This document shows, piece after piece, positions 14,504-21,889 of a stretch of DNA of 24,274 nt. Below the pieces are notes generated by a model. That model saw only the letters and a program-made list of their open reading frames with translations. It had not been told where the DNA came from and did no database searches. The position numbers were made by a program, and so were the translations under genes. Source of the stretch: Umezawaea sp049997955 (GTDB taxonomy: Bacteria; Actinomycetota; Actinomycetes; Mycobacteriales; Pseudonocardiaceae); the NCBI GenBank assembly GCA_049997955.1, contig JAEBDY010000033.1:1-24274 (forward strand), in the 5' to 3' direction. Position 1 is the first letter of the stretch. Each line of letters opens with the position of its first letter.

Positions 14504-15609
14504 CGCGGGCGGTACCTGTATTCCTCGAGTCGGGCGCGGAAACCGAGTGGCACCAGCAGGAACAGCAGCAGTGCGCTGATCGGGAGCAGTGGTTCGAGGT
14601 CCTCAGCGCTCTTCGCGGCGGTGAGGGCCTCGTTGACCCGCTTGGACGCCTCGATCAGTGTCCGATCGCCGACCGGGGTTCCGGAGCCCGCGGCGCGCAG
14701 GTCCTGGATGAACCTCGTGACCGTGTCGCCGCACCCGCCGTTCGCCCTCGCGCAGTGATCGGTCACGAGGTTCTTCAACGTGTTCTGCCCATCGGCGTCG
14801 GTCGCGGAGGTCCGCGCCTGCCACGTCTGGACGAGGACGCGCAGGTCGGCTGACGCGGTCTCCAGCCGCTGCTGCGCCACGACGCCGAACACGCCGATCA
14901 TGAACACCGCGGCCACCACCGCGGAGGCGAGCAGGAGGGGTGGGTTCCACGTGCGGTTGAACCGCTTCCGGAGGAAGACCTGCGTCCACCACAGCAGTCC
15001 GAACAGGACGATGATCGGCAAGAACACGAGGACGACGCCGAGGACGGTCGTCTCCCGTGCGCCGACCTGGCCGTCGAGAGCGCCCCGTTGCACCCGCACC
15101 AACTCGTCCAACTGGGCGAGGATGCCGCTGTCCGCGGTGTGCAGCAGGCGCGAGGCGTACCAGAGGTCGGTGGCGACCAACGCCGTCGGTGTCCCGCCGC
15201 GCTGCCGGTGGTGCGCGTCCGCCTGCGCGATCCACCCGGTGTAGGAGACCAGCAGCCCTTCCACCAGTTGGAGTTGATCGCTGGCGGTGCTACCGGCCTC
15301 GTTGCCCTCGGCCACCTGCGCGAGGCTTTGGCTCGCCACCGCGATCTGGTTCTGGTAGCGGTCACCGGGTCCGGCGAGCCGGGCCTCGCCCGAGTCGAAG
15401 CTGTTCATGGCCAACCTGTCCGCCTCGGCGAGCGCGGCCCGCGCCGCGGCGGCCCCCTGCAGCGCGGGAGCGGTGCGGGTGCTCACGGTGTCGATCGTGC
15501 TGTGCACCTCGTGGAACGCGGACCACGACGACGCGAGCACCAGCACCGTCGCACCCAGCAGCGCCGCGCACAGCTGCACCAGCCTGCGCCGGGTGGTGGT
15601 CCTCGTCAT
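14500..15609 (-). CDS. four-helix membrane sensor protein (GlnX-like)
   Basis: A 369-residue membrane protein. Predicted helices: ~10-30, 187-209, 224-245 and 339-356. With the Arg-rich N-terminus inside, residues 31-186 and 246-338 face outward and the basic tail RARLEEYRYRPR is cytosolic. The first outer domain is helical (ALQGAAAARAALAEADRLAM), like chemoreceptor four-helix bundles. The second has Cys286 and Cys293, a possible disulfide. This matches the layout of GlnX, which in mycobacteria and corynebacteria passes the state of the GlnH lipoprotein to PknG. Here it sits between the VWA gene (4-base overlap upstream) and the binding-protein gene (4-base overlap downstream). The name is by position and topology; sequence identity to GlnX was not tested. 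Confidence 0.85.
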   Translation of the reverse strand: MTRTTTRRRLVQLCAALLGATVLVLASSWSAFHEVHSTIDTVSTRTAPALQGAAAARAALAEADRLAMNSFDSGEARLAGPGDRYQNQIAVASQSLAQVAEGNEAGSTASDQLQLVEGLLVSYTGWIAQADAHHRQRGGTPTALVATDLWYASRLLHTADSGILAQLDELVRVQRGALDGQVGARETTVLGVVLVFLPIIVLFGLLWWTQVFLRKRFNRTWNPPLLLASAVVAAVFMIGVFGVVAQQRLETASADLRVLVQTWQARTSATDADGQNTLKNLVTDHCARANGGCGDTVTRFIQDLRAAGSGTPVGDRTLIEASKRVNEALTAAKSAEDLEPLLPISALLLFLLVPLGFRARLEEYRYRPR

Positions 15610-17012
15610 GCCCCGTCGCCCAGCGGGTTGCGACAACGTTGGCAGAACAAGTCGCCGGCAGGGCACAGGGCGTCGCAGGCGGAACAGGTGATGGAGGGCC
15701 CCTGCGCCACCGCTGGTTCCTCCACCACCGAACTGGGGCTGAGGTTGGAGAACACGGAACTCATCGCAGCGCCCAAGACGTCGCGCAGTGACAGGTTCTC
15801 CTTTAGCCGCACCACTCCGTCGCGCGGCTCTCCGACGATGTCGACCAACCTGCCCAACCGGGTGAGCACCTCGTCGTTGCCCAGTTCGGCGGCCCGCCGG
15901 ACGCCCAGCGCCCACTCGGCCTTCGCCCCCACCCGGTCGCCCCGGTCGTACGCGTCGCAGCCCGCCATGATCGCCTTGCCCAGTTCGGCCTGCCCGGTGA
16001 CGTGGGCGACCTTGGGGTCGATCACGCTGGAGAGCCCGAGGTCGTCGGTCCAGTGCACGCGGACCGCACCCGGTCCGCCGTACCGGTGATCCGCTGTGCC
16101 CACGAGGTCGACCCGAGCGGCCTGGACGTCCTCGCGCAGCGGGGAACCGGCGCGGTCCACGTCCAGGCAGACGTGGAACTCGCGGGTCTCCTCCCCCCAG
16201 GAACCGGTGGAGAACACCGTCGTGCGCTCGTCGACCCGCTCGCCGAACCCGGTCAGGTCGGCGTCGGTGGGGAACTTCTGGCGGAAGAAGCGCACACGGG
16301 CGAACGGCGTGGTGCGGATCCTGATCCGCAGGTCCGGCACGACCTTGCCCATGGCCGTTCGCACCATCCCGGTGAAGTCGCCGACCAGGTCGGCGTCCTC
16401 GCGGACCGCGTCGGCCGAGCCGTGCAGCGCGGACACGATGCGCAGCAGCTCCTCGGGCGCCCAGTCCTCGCCGATGCCGCGCGCGTCGCAGACGAACCGG
16501 CCCTCGCAGTCGGCGAGCACCGCGTCGAGTTCCTGCCGGGTCTCGGTCTGGTTCTTGCCGTCGGTGAGCAGCACGACGTGCCGCACGGCGGTCGGGTGTT
16601 CGGCCAGCAGCCGGTCGGCGAGCCGCAGCCACGAGCCGATGGCGGTGCCGCCGCTGGCGACGAGACGGGCCGCGACCCGCTTCGCCTCGGCCCGCGTCCT
16701 GGCGTTCGCGGGTGCCAACCGCTGCGTGGTCGGGTAGAGGACACGGGCCGTGTGCGTGCCTTCGACGAGCGCGAAGTGGACGCCCTCGCGCAGGGCGTCG
16801 ATCGCCGCCGCGGTGGCACGCCTGGCTGCGGCGATCTTCGTGGGCGGGTAGTGCATCGACCCGGAGCAGTCGATGACGACCACCTCGGCCGCGCCGTTCG
16901 CCGGTACGGCGCCGAGCCCGCTCGCCGCGACGGTCAGCACGGCGTGCATCTCGGCGCCGTCCACGGACAGGTACTCGTTCTGGTCCACGGCCAGGGTGAA
17001 CTCGCCCGTCAT
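15606..17012 (-). CDS. VWA-domain protein with C-terminal zinc ribbon
   Basis: A 468-residue cytosolic protein. The von Willebrand A domain spans ~43-210 with a full MIDAS: Asp48, Ser50 and Ser52 (VVIDCSGSM), Thr123 (SGGTAIG) and Asp151 (VLLTDGKNQ), so divalent metal binding is expected. A beta-rich middle part follows. Near residues 335-420 helices carry PKVAHVTGQAELGKAIMAGC and similar sequence, then RLGRLVDIVGE. The end has CSAC (443-446) and CQRC (457-460), a zinc ribbon like that in the PknG-type kinase of the same operon. VWA domains of this kind mediate metal-dependent protein binding; the partner may be the kinase or its target. ATG 17012 overlaps the kinase stop and its own TGA overlaps the next ATG. 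Confidence 0.93.
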   Translation of the reverse strand: MTGEFTLAVDQNEYLSVDGAEMHAVLTVAASGLGAVPANGAAEVVVIDCSGSMHYPPTKIAAARRATAAAIDALREGVHFALVEGTHTARVLYPTTQRLAPANARTRAEAKRVAARLVASGGTAIGSWLRLADRLLAEHPTAVRHVVLLTDGKNQTETRQELDAVLADCEGRFVCDARGIGEDWAPEELLRIVSALHGSADAVREDADLVGDFTGMVRTAMGKVVPDLRIRIRTTPFARVRFFRQKFPTDADLTGFGERVDERTTVFSTGSWGEETREFHVCLDVDRAGSPLREDVQAARVDLVGTADHRYGGPGAVRVHWTDDLGLSSVIDPKVAHVTGQAELGKAIMAGCDAYDRGDRVGAKAEWALGVRRAAELGNDEVLTRLGRLVDIVGEPRDGVVRLKENLSLRDVLGAAMSSVFSNLSPSSVVEEPAVAQGPSITCSACDALCPAGDLFCQRCRNPLGDGA

Positions 17013-19183
17013 CGCGGTGTCCTCGGACGGATCTCGTTGGCCAGGTCGACCAGCACCCCGTGGTCCTCCGCGTCGCGGGCCTGCCTCGCCAGGTCCCGGT
17101 AGGACTGTTCGAGCAGCACGGGCAACCCCTCCTCGTTCGGTCGTTCACCGAAGACCGGTCCGCTGTCGAGCACACCGGGAGCACCGGCCAACCCGTGCGC
17201 GGCCTCGCGCAGGATCGTGGTCAGCCGGTCGCGGGCGTCACCGCTGTCGTCCCCGCCGTCGAGGTACAGCCGGGGCAACCGCGCGACGGCTTCGCGCAGG
17301 TCGTCGGGTGCGGGCGGGTCGTCCAACTGCCCGCTGAGGATGACGACGGCCGCGACCGCGGCGGCGTCGTGGTGGCGCGACACCTCGGGCACCTCGTCGA
17401 GCACGGCGACCGCACCCGCCCGGTCGTGGTGCGCGAGGCGGATCCGGGCCAGGCCGAAGGCGGCGCTGCCCTGCGACCGGTCCCGCCGCCACACCGCCTC
17501 GTACAGGCCCTCCGCCCGGTCCAGCTCGCCCTGGTGCTCGGCGCAGAAGCCGAGCGCGAGCTTCGGCGCGTCCTCACCGGGCAGCGCGTCGCACACCTCG
17601 TCGAACCCCGTCTCGGCCGCGGTGACCCGGCCCTGCGCCAGCGCCAGCAGGCCGTGGTGCCAGACGAGGCGCCAGTCCTCCTCGGAGATCCGGCGCAGGC
17701 TCTCGTCGGCGCCGTCGAGGTCGCCCGACTCCAGGTGCGCGCGGCACCGCGCGAAGTGGATCTCCACGGTGTCCAGTCCCGCCGTCTTGTCCAGCAGACG
17801 CCGCGGATCGGCCACGGCCAGCGCGTCGGCGGCCGGGTCGGCGGGATCGACCCGTGGCACGGGCAGGCCGACCGCCACCGCGGCGGGTTTCGGCCTGCCG
17901 TCCGGGAGCGGCGCGCCGGTGCCGCTGTACCGGCCAGGACGGGTCCACCGGTCCAGCGGCGGCACGGAACCCAGGCCCGCGTCGAGCAGCACGGCGGTGG
18001 GGGAGAAGACGGTCGACGGCTCGGGCCGCGCGACGCCGTCCCGCAGCGACGCGATCTCCCGCTGCACGCCCTCCAGCTGATCGGCCATCTGCCTGGCGGT
18101 GGCGAAGCGCTTGTCGGCGATCGGGTGCGCGGCGCGGGCGCACACGCGGTGGAACGACTCGAGCCCGATCGCGAGACGTCCCGGCGCGGCCCCGTAGTGC
18201 TCCGACCAGTCGGCGGTCGCGTGGAACATCCGCCCCAGCATCACGCCGAGGGTGTGGATGTCCGACTGGACGGTCAGCCCGCGGTCGTTGATCTCCGCGC
18301 GGGACACCTGGTAGCCGTCCGCGCCGATGGTCCTGCTGGTCCGATCGCCCACCCTGCGGACGGCCCCGAGGTCGATCAGCTTGATCCGGTCCTCGCGCCC
18401 GCCGTGGTGCCCCGGCCGCACGATCACGTTGTCGGGTTTCATGTCGCAGTACAGGAGGTCACGGCCGTGCAGGTACTCGAAGGCCTCCAGCACCTGGAGG
18501 ACGCAGGTGATGACGTGCTCGACCCTCAGCGGTTCCCGCCCCGCTGCCCACTGCTTCCTGACCTGGCTGAGCACGAGGCCGTCGACGTACTCCATCACGA
18601 TGTACTCGCGCGGCTCACCGGTCTCGCGGTCGGGGTGCGAGACGAAGTTCAAGATCCGCACGATGTTCTTGTGGTCGATGGTGGTGAGCGCACGGCGTTC
18701 GGCCGCGGCCAACGCGGTGTCGCTGACGTCGATCAGTCCTTTGAGGACGACCAGGGTGTCGTCGAGGTGCCTGTCCCTGGCCAGGTAGACCCAGCCGAGG
18801 CCACCGCGGGCGAAGCACCCGATCACCTCGTACTGGTCCGCTACGACGTCCTTCTCCTCCAGGCTCGGCAGCAGCGAGTACGGGTGGCCGCACTTCCCGC
18901 AGAACCCCTTGCTGAGCCCTGGTCCTCCCGCGTGCCCCCGCCCCACCTCGGCTCCGCACCTGGCGCACTTGGCGCTCCGGTCGGTGATCCCCGGCGAGTT
19001 CAGGACACGGGTGGAGGGATCGGCGAACTCGAACACCGGCAACGACCGGGGATCACCACCCGAAAGCCGCGCGGTGGACGCGGAGTCGTCGACCGCGCCC
19101 GCCGGGGGCTGCCTGCCGCAGGTGTCGCAGAAACCGGTTTCCTCCACCGTTCCCGCGCATCCCGACCACGGGCAGGCCGTCAT
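17009..19183 (-). CDS. pknG: PknG-type serine/threonine protein kinase
   Basis: A 724-residue kinase with PknG order. An extra N-terminal zinc finger (C4, C9, C19, C22) precedes the rubredoxin-like site CARC...CGKC (73-76, 95-98). The kinase domain (~117-350) has the glycine loop CFARGGLGWVYLA, Lys148 in VVLKG, the catalytic loop YCDMKPDN with Asp247, and DLG at 271-273. Cys precedes the catalytic Asp where most kinases have Arg, so it is a non-RD enzyme as in PknG. The C-terminal half carries the PknG TPR region (EDAPKLALGFCAEHQGELD, QGSAAFGLARIRLAHHDRAG, VLDEVPEVSRH) and ends LANEIRPRTPR, close to PknG's own end. PknG tunes 2-oxoglutarate metabolism through FHA proteins; no FHA gene is present here. 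ATGA overlaps join it to the protease and VWA genes. Confidence 0.93.
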   Translation of the reverse strand: MTACPWSGCAGTVEETGFCDTCGRQPPAGAVDDSASTARLSGGDPRSLPVFEFADPSTRVLNSPGITDRSAKCARCGAEVGRGHAGGPGLSKGFCGKCGHPYSLLPSLEEKDVVADQYEVIGCFARGGLGWVYLARDRHLDDTLVVLKGLIDVSDTALAAAERRALTTIDHKNIVRILNFVSHPDRETGEPREYIVMEYVDGLVLSQVRKQWAAGREPLRVEHVITCVLQVLEAFEYLHGRDLLYCDMKPDNVIVRPGHHGGREDRIKLIDLGAVRRVGDRTSRTIGADGYQVSRAEINDRGLTVQSDIHTLGVMLGRMFHATADWSEHYGAAPGRLAIGLESFHRVCARAAHPIADKRFATARQMADQLEGVQREIASLRDGVARPEPSTVFSPTAVLLDAGLGSVPPLDRWTRPGRYSGTGAPLPDGRPKPAAVAVGLPVPRVDPADPAADALAVADPRRLLDKTAGLDTVEIHFARCRAHLESGDLDGADESLRRISEEDWRLVWHHGLLALAQGRVTAAETGFDEVCDALPGEDAPKLALGFCAEHQGELDRAEGLYEAVWRRDRSQGSAAFGLARIRLAHHDRAGAVAVLDEVPEVSRHHDAAAVAAVVILSGQLDDPPAPDDLREAVARLPRLYLDGGDDSGDARDRLTTILREAAHGLAGAPGVLDSGPVFGERPNEEGLPVLLEQSYRDLARQARDAEDHGVLVDLANEIRPRTPR

Positions 19184-20754
19184 GACCGCACCCCGCCCAG
19201 CGCGTCGCGGACCGCGTCCGCGTACGCCCGCACCGCTTCCTGCGCCGCCGGCAGGTCGCCCGGCGACCGCCACAGCGAGTCGTGCGCCTTCCGGTAGAGC
19301 ACGGCCAGACGGGTGTCCTCGGCCAAGCCGCCCTCCGCCGACTTCGCCTGGTACGCCTCCAGCAGGCCGCTCAGCTCGCGCCGCCCGCGGGCCAGCTCGT
19401 CCCTCCGCCGGAAGGCGTCCTCGGTGCGCCGCGCGGCCCGCGCCACCGAGTCCTCGCACGCCGCCAGCTGCTGCCACACCGAGTCCGGACCCGACGACGC
19501 CACGGCCACCCGCAGCGCGGTCAGCCGCAGCCGCAGAGTGGCGACCCGGTGGGCGTCGCGGTCGCCGAGGTCCTCCTGCCGGTCCGCGAGCGCCAGGATC
19601 TCGCGCTCCACCCGGTCCAGGCGGTGGGTCACCGTGTCGAGCTGCCACGACCGCGCCAGGGCGAGGCTCGGCGCCGACGGATGGTGGAACGCGAGCACCA
19701 GCCTGCTTCCGTGCTCGGCGAGCGGCCGCAACAGCTCGTCCACGAGGGCTTCGGGTTGGGCGGCGTCGTCGACGCCGTCGACCACGACCGTCATCGGTGG
19801 TACGCCCGCGCGGACCTGGTCGCCCGGCCCGACGCTCTCATCGAGGACGATGCCCGCACGGTCGAGGATGCGGCGCCACACCTGGTCCACGGTCTTGCCG
19901 GACGCGTCCACCGCGAGGTCGATGCTGCCGACCTCGGGCACGGTGCCTTCCGGGGCGTCGAAGACGTCCGGCCGCGACTCTCGGCCGGACAGGGCGACCG
20001 CGCGGTGCAGCGCGGCGCGGTCGGAGCCCACGATGATCATCACCACGTCCGCGCTGCCGCGTCGTGCCAGCCAGTTCGCGAGCGCCTTGGCCGTGCCGAG
20101 CGCGACATCGGGTTCGACGGCCGAGCTGAACACCGGGTCCGCCGCCGAGTCCCCGACGACCCACCTCGCCACCGCGGGCAGGTGGCGGACGATGGTCTCG
20201 ACCGGGATCATCCAGGACAGGCTCGCGGTGTCGTCGGTGTACTCGCCGACGACGATGCCGAGCACCGCCCCGGTCGGGTCGTCGACGACACCTGCGCCGC
20301 TGAACCCCGCGCGGACGCGCTGGTCGACCACCGAGCGGGCGTTCATCTGGAGCCACTCCCCGCCGGGACCGGCCGGACCCGCGAGCGTCAGGCGGGTCCA
20401 CACCCCGTCGTCCAGCCCGCGCGGATGGCCGAACGTGTGCACCTGCCGGTCCCAGCCCAGAGCGACCCGTCGCAGCGTGGCACCGGTGCCCGGTCCGGGC
20501 TGGGCGAGTTCGAGCAGCGCGACGTCGCCGCGACGGTCGGCGAGCGGCGGCACGAACCACTCGGGTACGACGCGGGCGCGGACGCGCGGGGTGAAGTCGG
20601 CGAAGACGTCGGCCGCACCCTCGATGACGTGAGCGCACGTCAGCACGTGCTTCGAGCCCAACAGCACCCCGGCTCCGAGCACGGTGCCGTCGCCGTCGCA
20701 CAAGCGCACCCGCCAAGGCTCGTGCTGACGCGAGTGCCGGCGAGGAGGGCTCAC
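19180..20754 (-). CDS. intracellular trypsin-like protease with degenerate NTPase-like and helical C-terminal regions
   Basis: A 524-residue protein with no signal peptide. Residues ~12-195 are a trypsin fold: His42 in LTCAHVIEG, Asp77 in RGDVALLEL, Ser152 in AGFSGAGVVDD. The next part (~215-345) has a strand VVMIIVGSDRAALHRAV where a P-loop would be, but lacks the GKS/T lysine, and later TVVVDGVDDAAQPEALVDEL, which resembles a Walker B / STAND core. The final ~170 residues are charged helices (LDRVEREILALADRQEDL, ARRTEDAFRRRDELARGRRE), likely coiled coil. I infer a protease held or switched by a dead NTPase-like module. It is first in the operon, overlaps the kinase by ATGA, and starts at GTG 20754, seven bases after a TACGGT -10 box. 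Confidence 0.9.
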   Translation of the reverse strand: MSPPRRHSRQHEPWRVRLCDGDGTVLGAGVLLGSKHVLTCAHVIEGAADVFADFTPRVRARVVPEWFVPPLADRRGDVALLELAQPGPGTGATLRRVALGWDRQVHTFGHPRGLDDGVWTRLTLAGPAGPGGEWLQMNARSVVDQRVRAGFSGAGVVDDPTGAVLGIVVGEYTDDTASLSWMIPVETIVRHLPAVARWVVGDSAADPVFSSAVEPDVALGTAKALANWLARRGSADVVMIIVGSDRAALHRAVALSGRESRPDVFDAPEGTVPEVGSIDLAVDASGKTVDQVWRRILDRAGIVLDESVGPGDQVRAGVPPMTVVVDGVDDAAQPEALVDELLRPLAEHGSRLVLAFHHPSAPSLALARSWQLDTVTHRLDRVEREILALADRQEDLGDRDAHRVATLRLRLTALRVAVASSGPDSVWQQLAACEDSVARAARRTEDAFRRRDELARGRRELSGLLEAYQAKSAEGGLAEDTRLAVLYRKAHDSLWRSPGDLPAAQEAVRAYADAVRDALGGVRS

Positions 20755-20761
20755 AGCGCCG

Positions 20762-20767
20762 ACCGTA
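20762..20767 (-). promoter_or_regulatory. -10 box of the six-gene operon
   Basis: On the minus strand TACGGT ends seven bases before GTG 20754. There is no ribosome site in between, so the operon mRNA is probably leaderless. A -35 element is not obvious. No other promoter is evident within the operon because the genes overlap. Confidence 0.55.
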
Positions 20768-20934
20768 CGTGCCGTGGCCGATCGGTCGCGGTGCGTCGAG
20801 GACCAATACGCTCGATTGGCCCAGCCTCGACCACTCACGTCCGCAGAATCGCGGAGAACCCGCCTGGACCGGTCCACCGAGATCCGAGGTGCTGGACTCG
20901 ACGTGGCGGCTGCCGGACCCGCACGCGGCAGCGG

Positions 20935-21494
20935 TCAGCGCATCGCGCGGATCCTGCGGAAGGGCGGCCAGGCCAGTCCTCCGCTCAACACCAGGAACAG
21001 GCCGAGCCCACCCCACTGCAGGCGCCAGAAGTGGCCGGGCGGTTGGGAGGATATGCTTTGCCGGTAGCCCGCGTCGGACGCCTTCGCCAGGCACGCCTGT
21101 CGTTCCTCGACGGACTTCCCCGGCGAGCAGCGCAGCGCGACGCAGGAGTTCAGCAACGGAGGCACCGCTGTGGCGTTGCCCGCCGCGTCGACGAGTTCGT
21201 CGTCGATCACCCACGCCCCCGCCGGGAGGAACACGGCCAGGGTCACCGCCATCGCGGGGAGCACTCGGCGCAGCAGGATGCCCGTGGCGACGCCAAGGCA
21301 GAACGCGAACAGCGCGTAGCCCGCGGGCGCCACGCCGCGCGCGCCGAAGACGACCGGAGCAGGCGGCCCGCCGCCTCCTGCGACGCGGCGGTAGCCCACC
21401 AGGTCATCGCGAGGCCCGCCGAGCCGGCGAGCAGAGCCGCCACTCCACCGATGACCGCCAGGATCCGGAACTGCCGCAGGGGCAACCAGGTCAT
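20935..21494 (-). pseudogene. ABC transporter permease remnant
   Basis: Two ends of an actinobacterial ABC-2-like permease remain in different frames. From ATG 21494 comes the typical start MTWLPLRQFRILAVIGGVAA and the rest of helix 1. After about 21390 a different frame takes over with APAGYALFAFCLGVATGILL and RRVLPAMAVTLAVF. It ends in SISSQPPGHFWRLQWGGLGL, the usual final-helix region, at TGA 20935-20937. The central part of the protein, several helices, is missing. A deletion plus frame change makes it inactive. It lies 180 bases downstream in position from the start of the protease gene and is transcribed in the same direction, towards it. Confidence 0.8.
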
Positions 21495-21614
21495 CGCGCC
21501 GCCTCCAGCGTTCGTGCGGACTGCCCGGCCGGCATGGGTCCTTGATGGACACTTCGCTCACCGTCCAGAAGGGATCGTCGGCGTCCCACCGGCGGTTCAG
21601 TTCCGCGCCCAGCC

Positions 21615-21889
21615 TCAGGATCGAGTTCGCGGTTTCTCCTCTGTGGTGCTGTCGCGGAGGGTGGTGGTGAACAGGGCCTCGATGCCCTCGTCGTCCAAGC
21701 CCACCGCGCGGGCTTGCTCGAAGCAAAGGCCCAGTGCGTCGCGCAGCGGTGCCAGTTCCGCGGGCGCGGGGGATGCCGAGGTCCCGACCACGAAGGTGCC
21801 GACGCCGGGGCGCGCGGACACCAGGCCGTCGTGTTCGAGTTCGCGGCAGGTCTCGGTGGCGAGGACTTCCCGTTGCGCTAGAACAGGTT
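21615..21889 (-). pseudogene. GntR-family regulator remnant (C-terminal part)
   Basis: Read from about 21889 the frame gives AQREVLATETCRELEHDGLV, SARPGVGTFVVG and LDDEGIEALFTTTLRDSTTE. These are the end of the winged helix and the short C-terminal tail of a YtrA/GntR regulator that normally heads an ABC transporter operon. The recognition helix and everything before it are absent; the fragment begins inside the last codons of the sigma-associated membrane gene (stop 21878-21880). With the permease remnant it marks a deleted GntR-ABC ATPase-permease operon. The 120 bases between them (21495-21614) may hold the ATPase tail, but I cannot identify it. Confidence 0.78.

Noticed and set aside
17060..19297. 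745-codon plus-strand open frame opposite the kinase gene
   Set aside because: Lack of stops is expected on the antisense of a GC-rich gene. The minus strand encodes an unmistakable PknG-type kinase, while this frame shows no motif.
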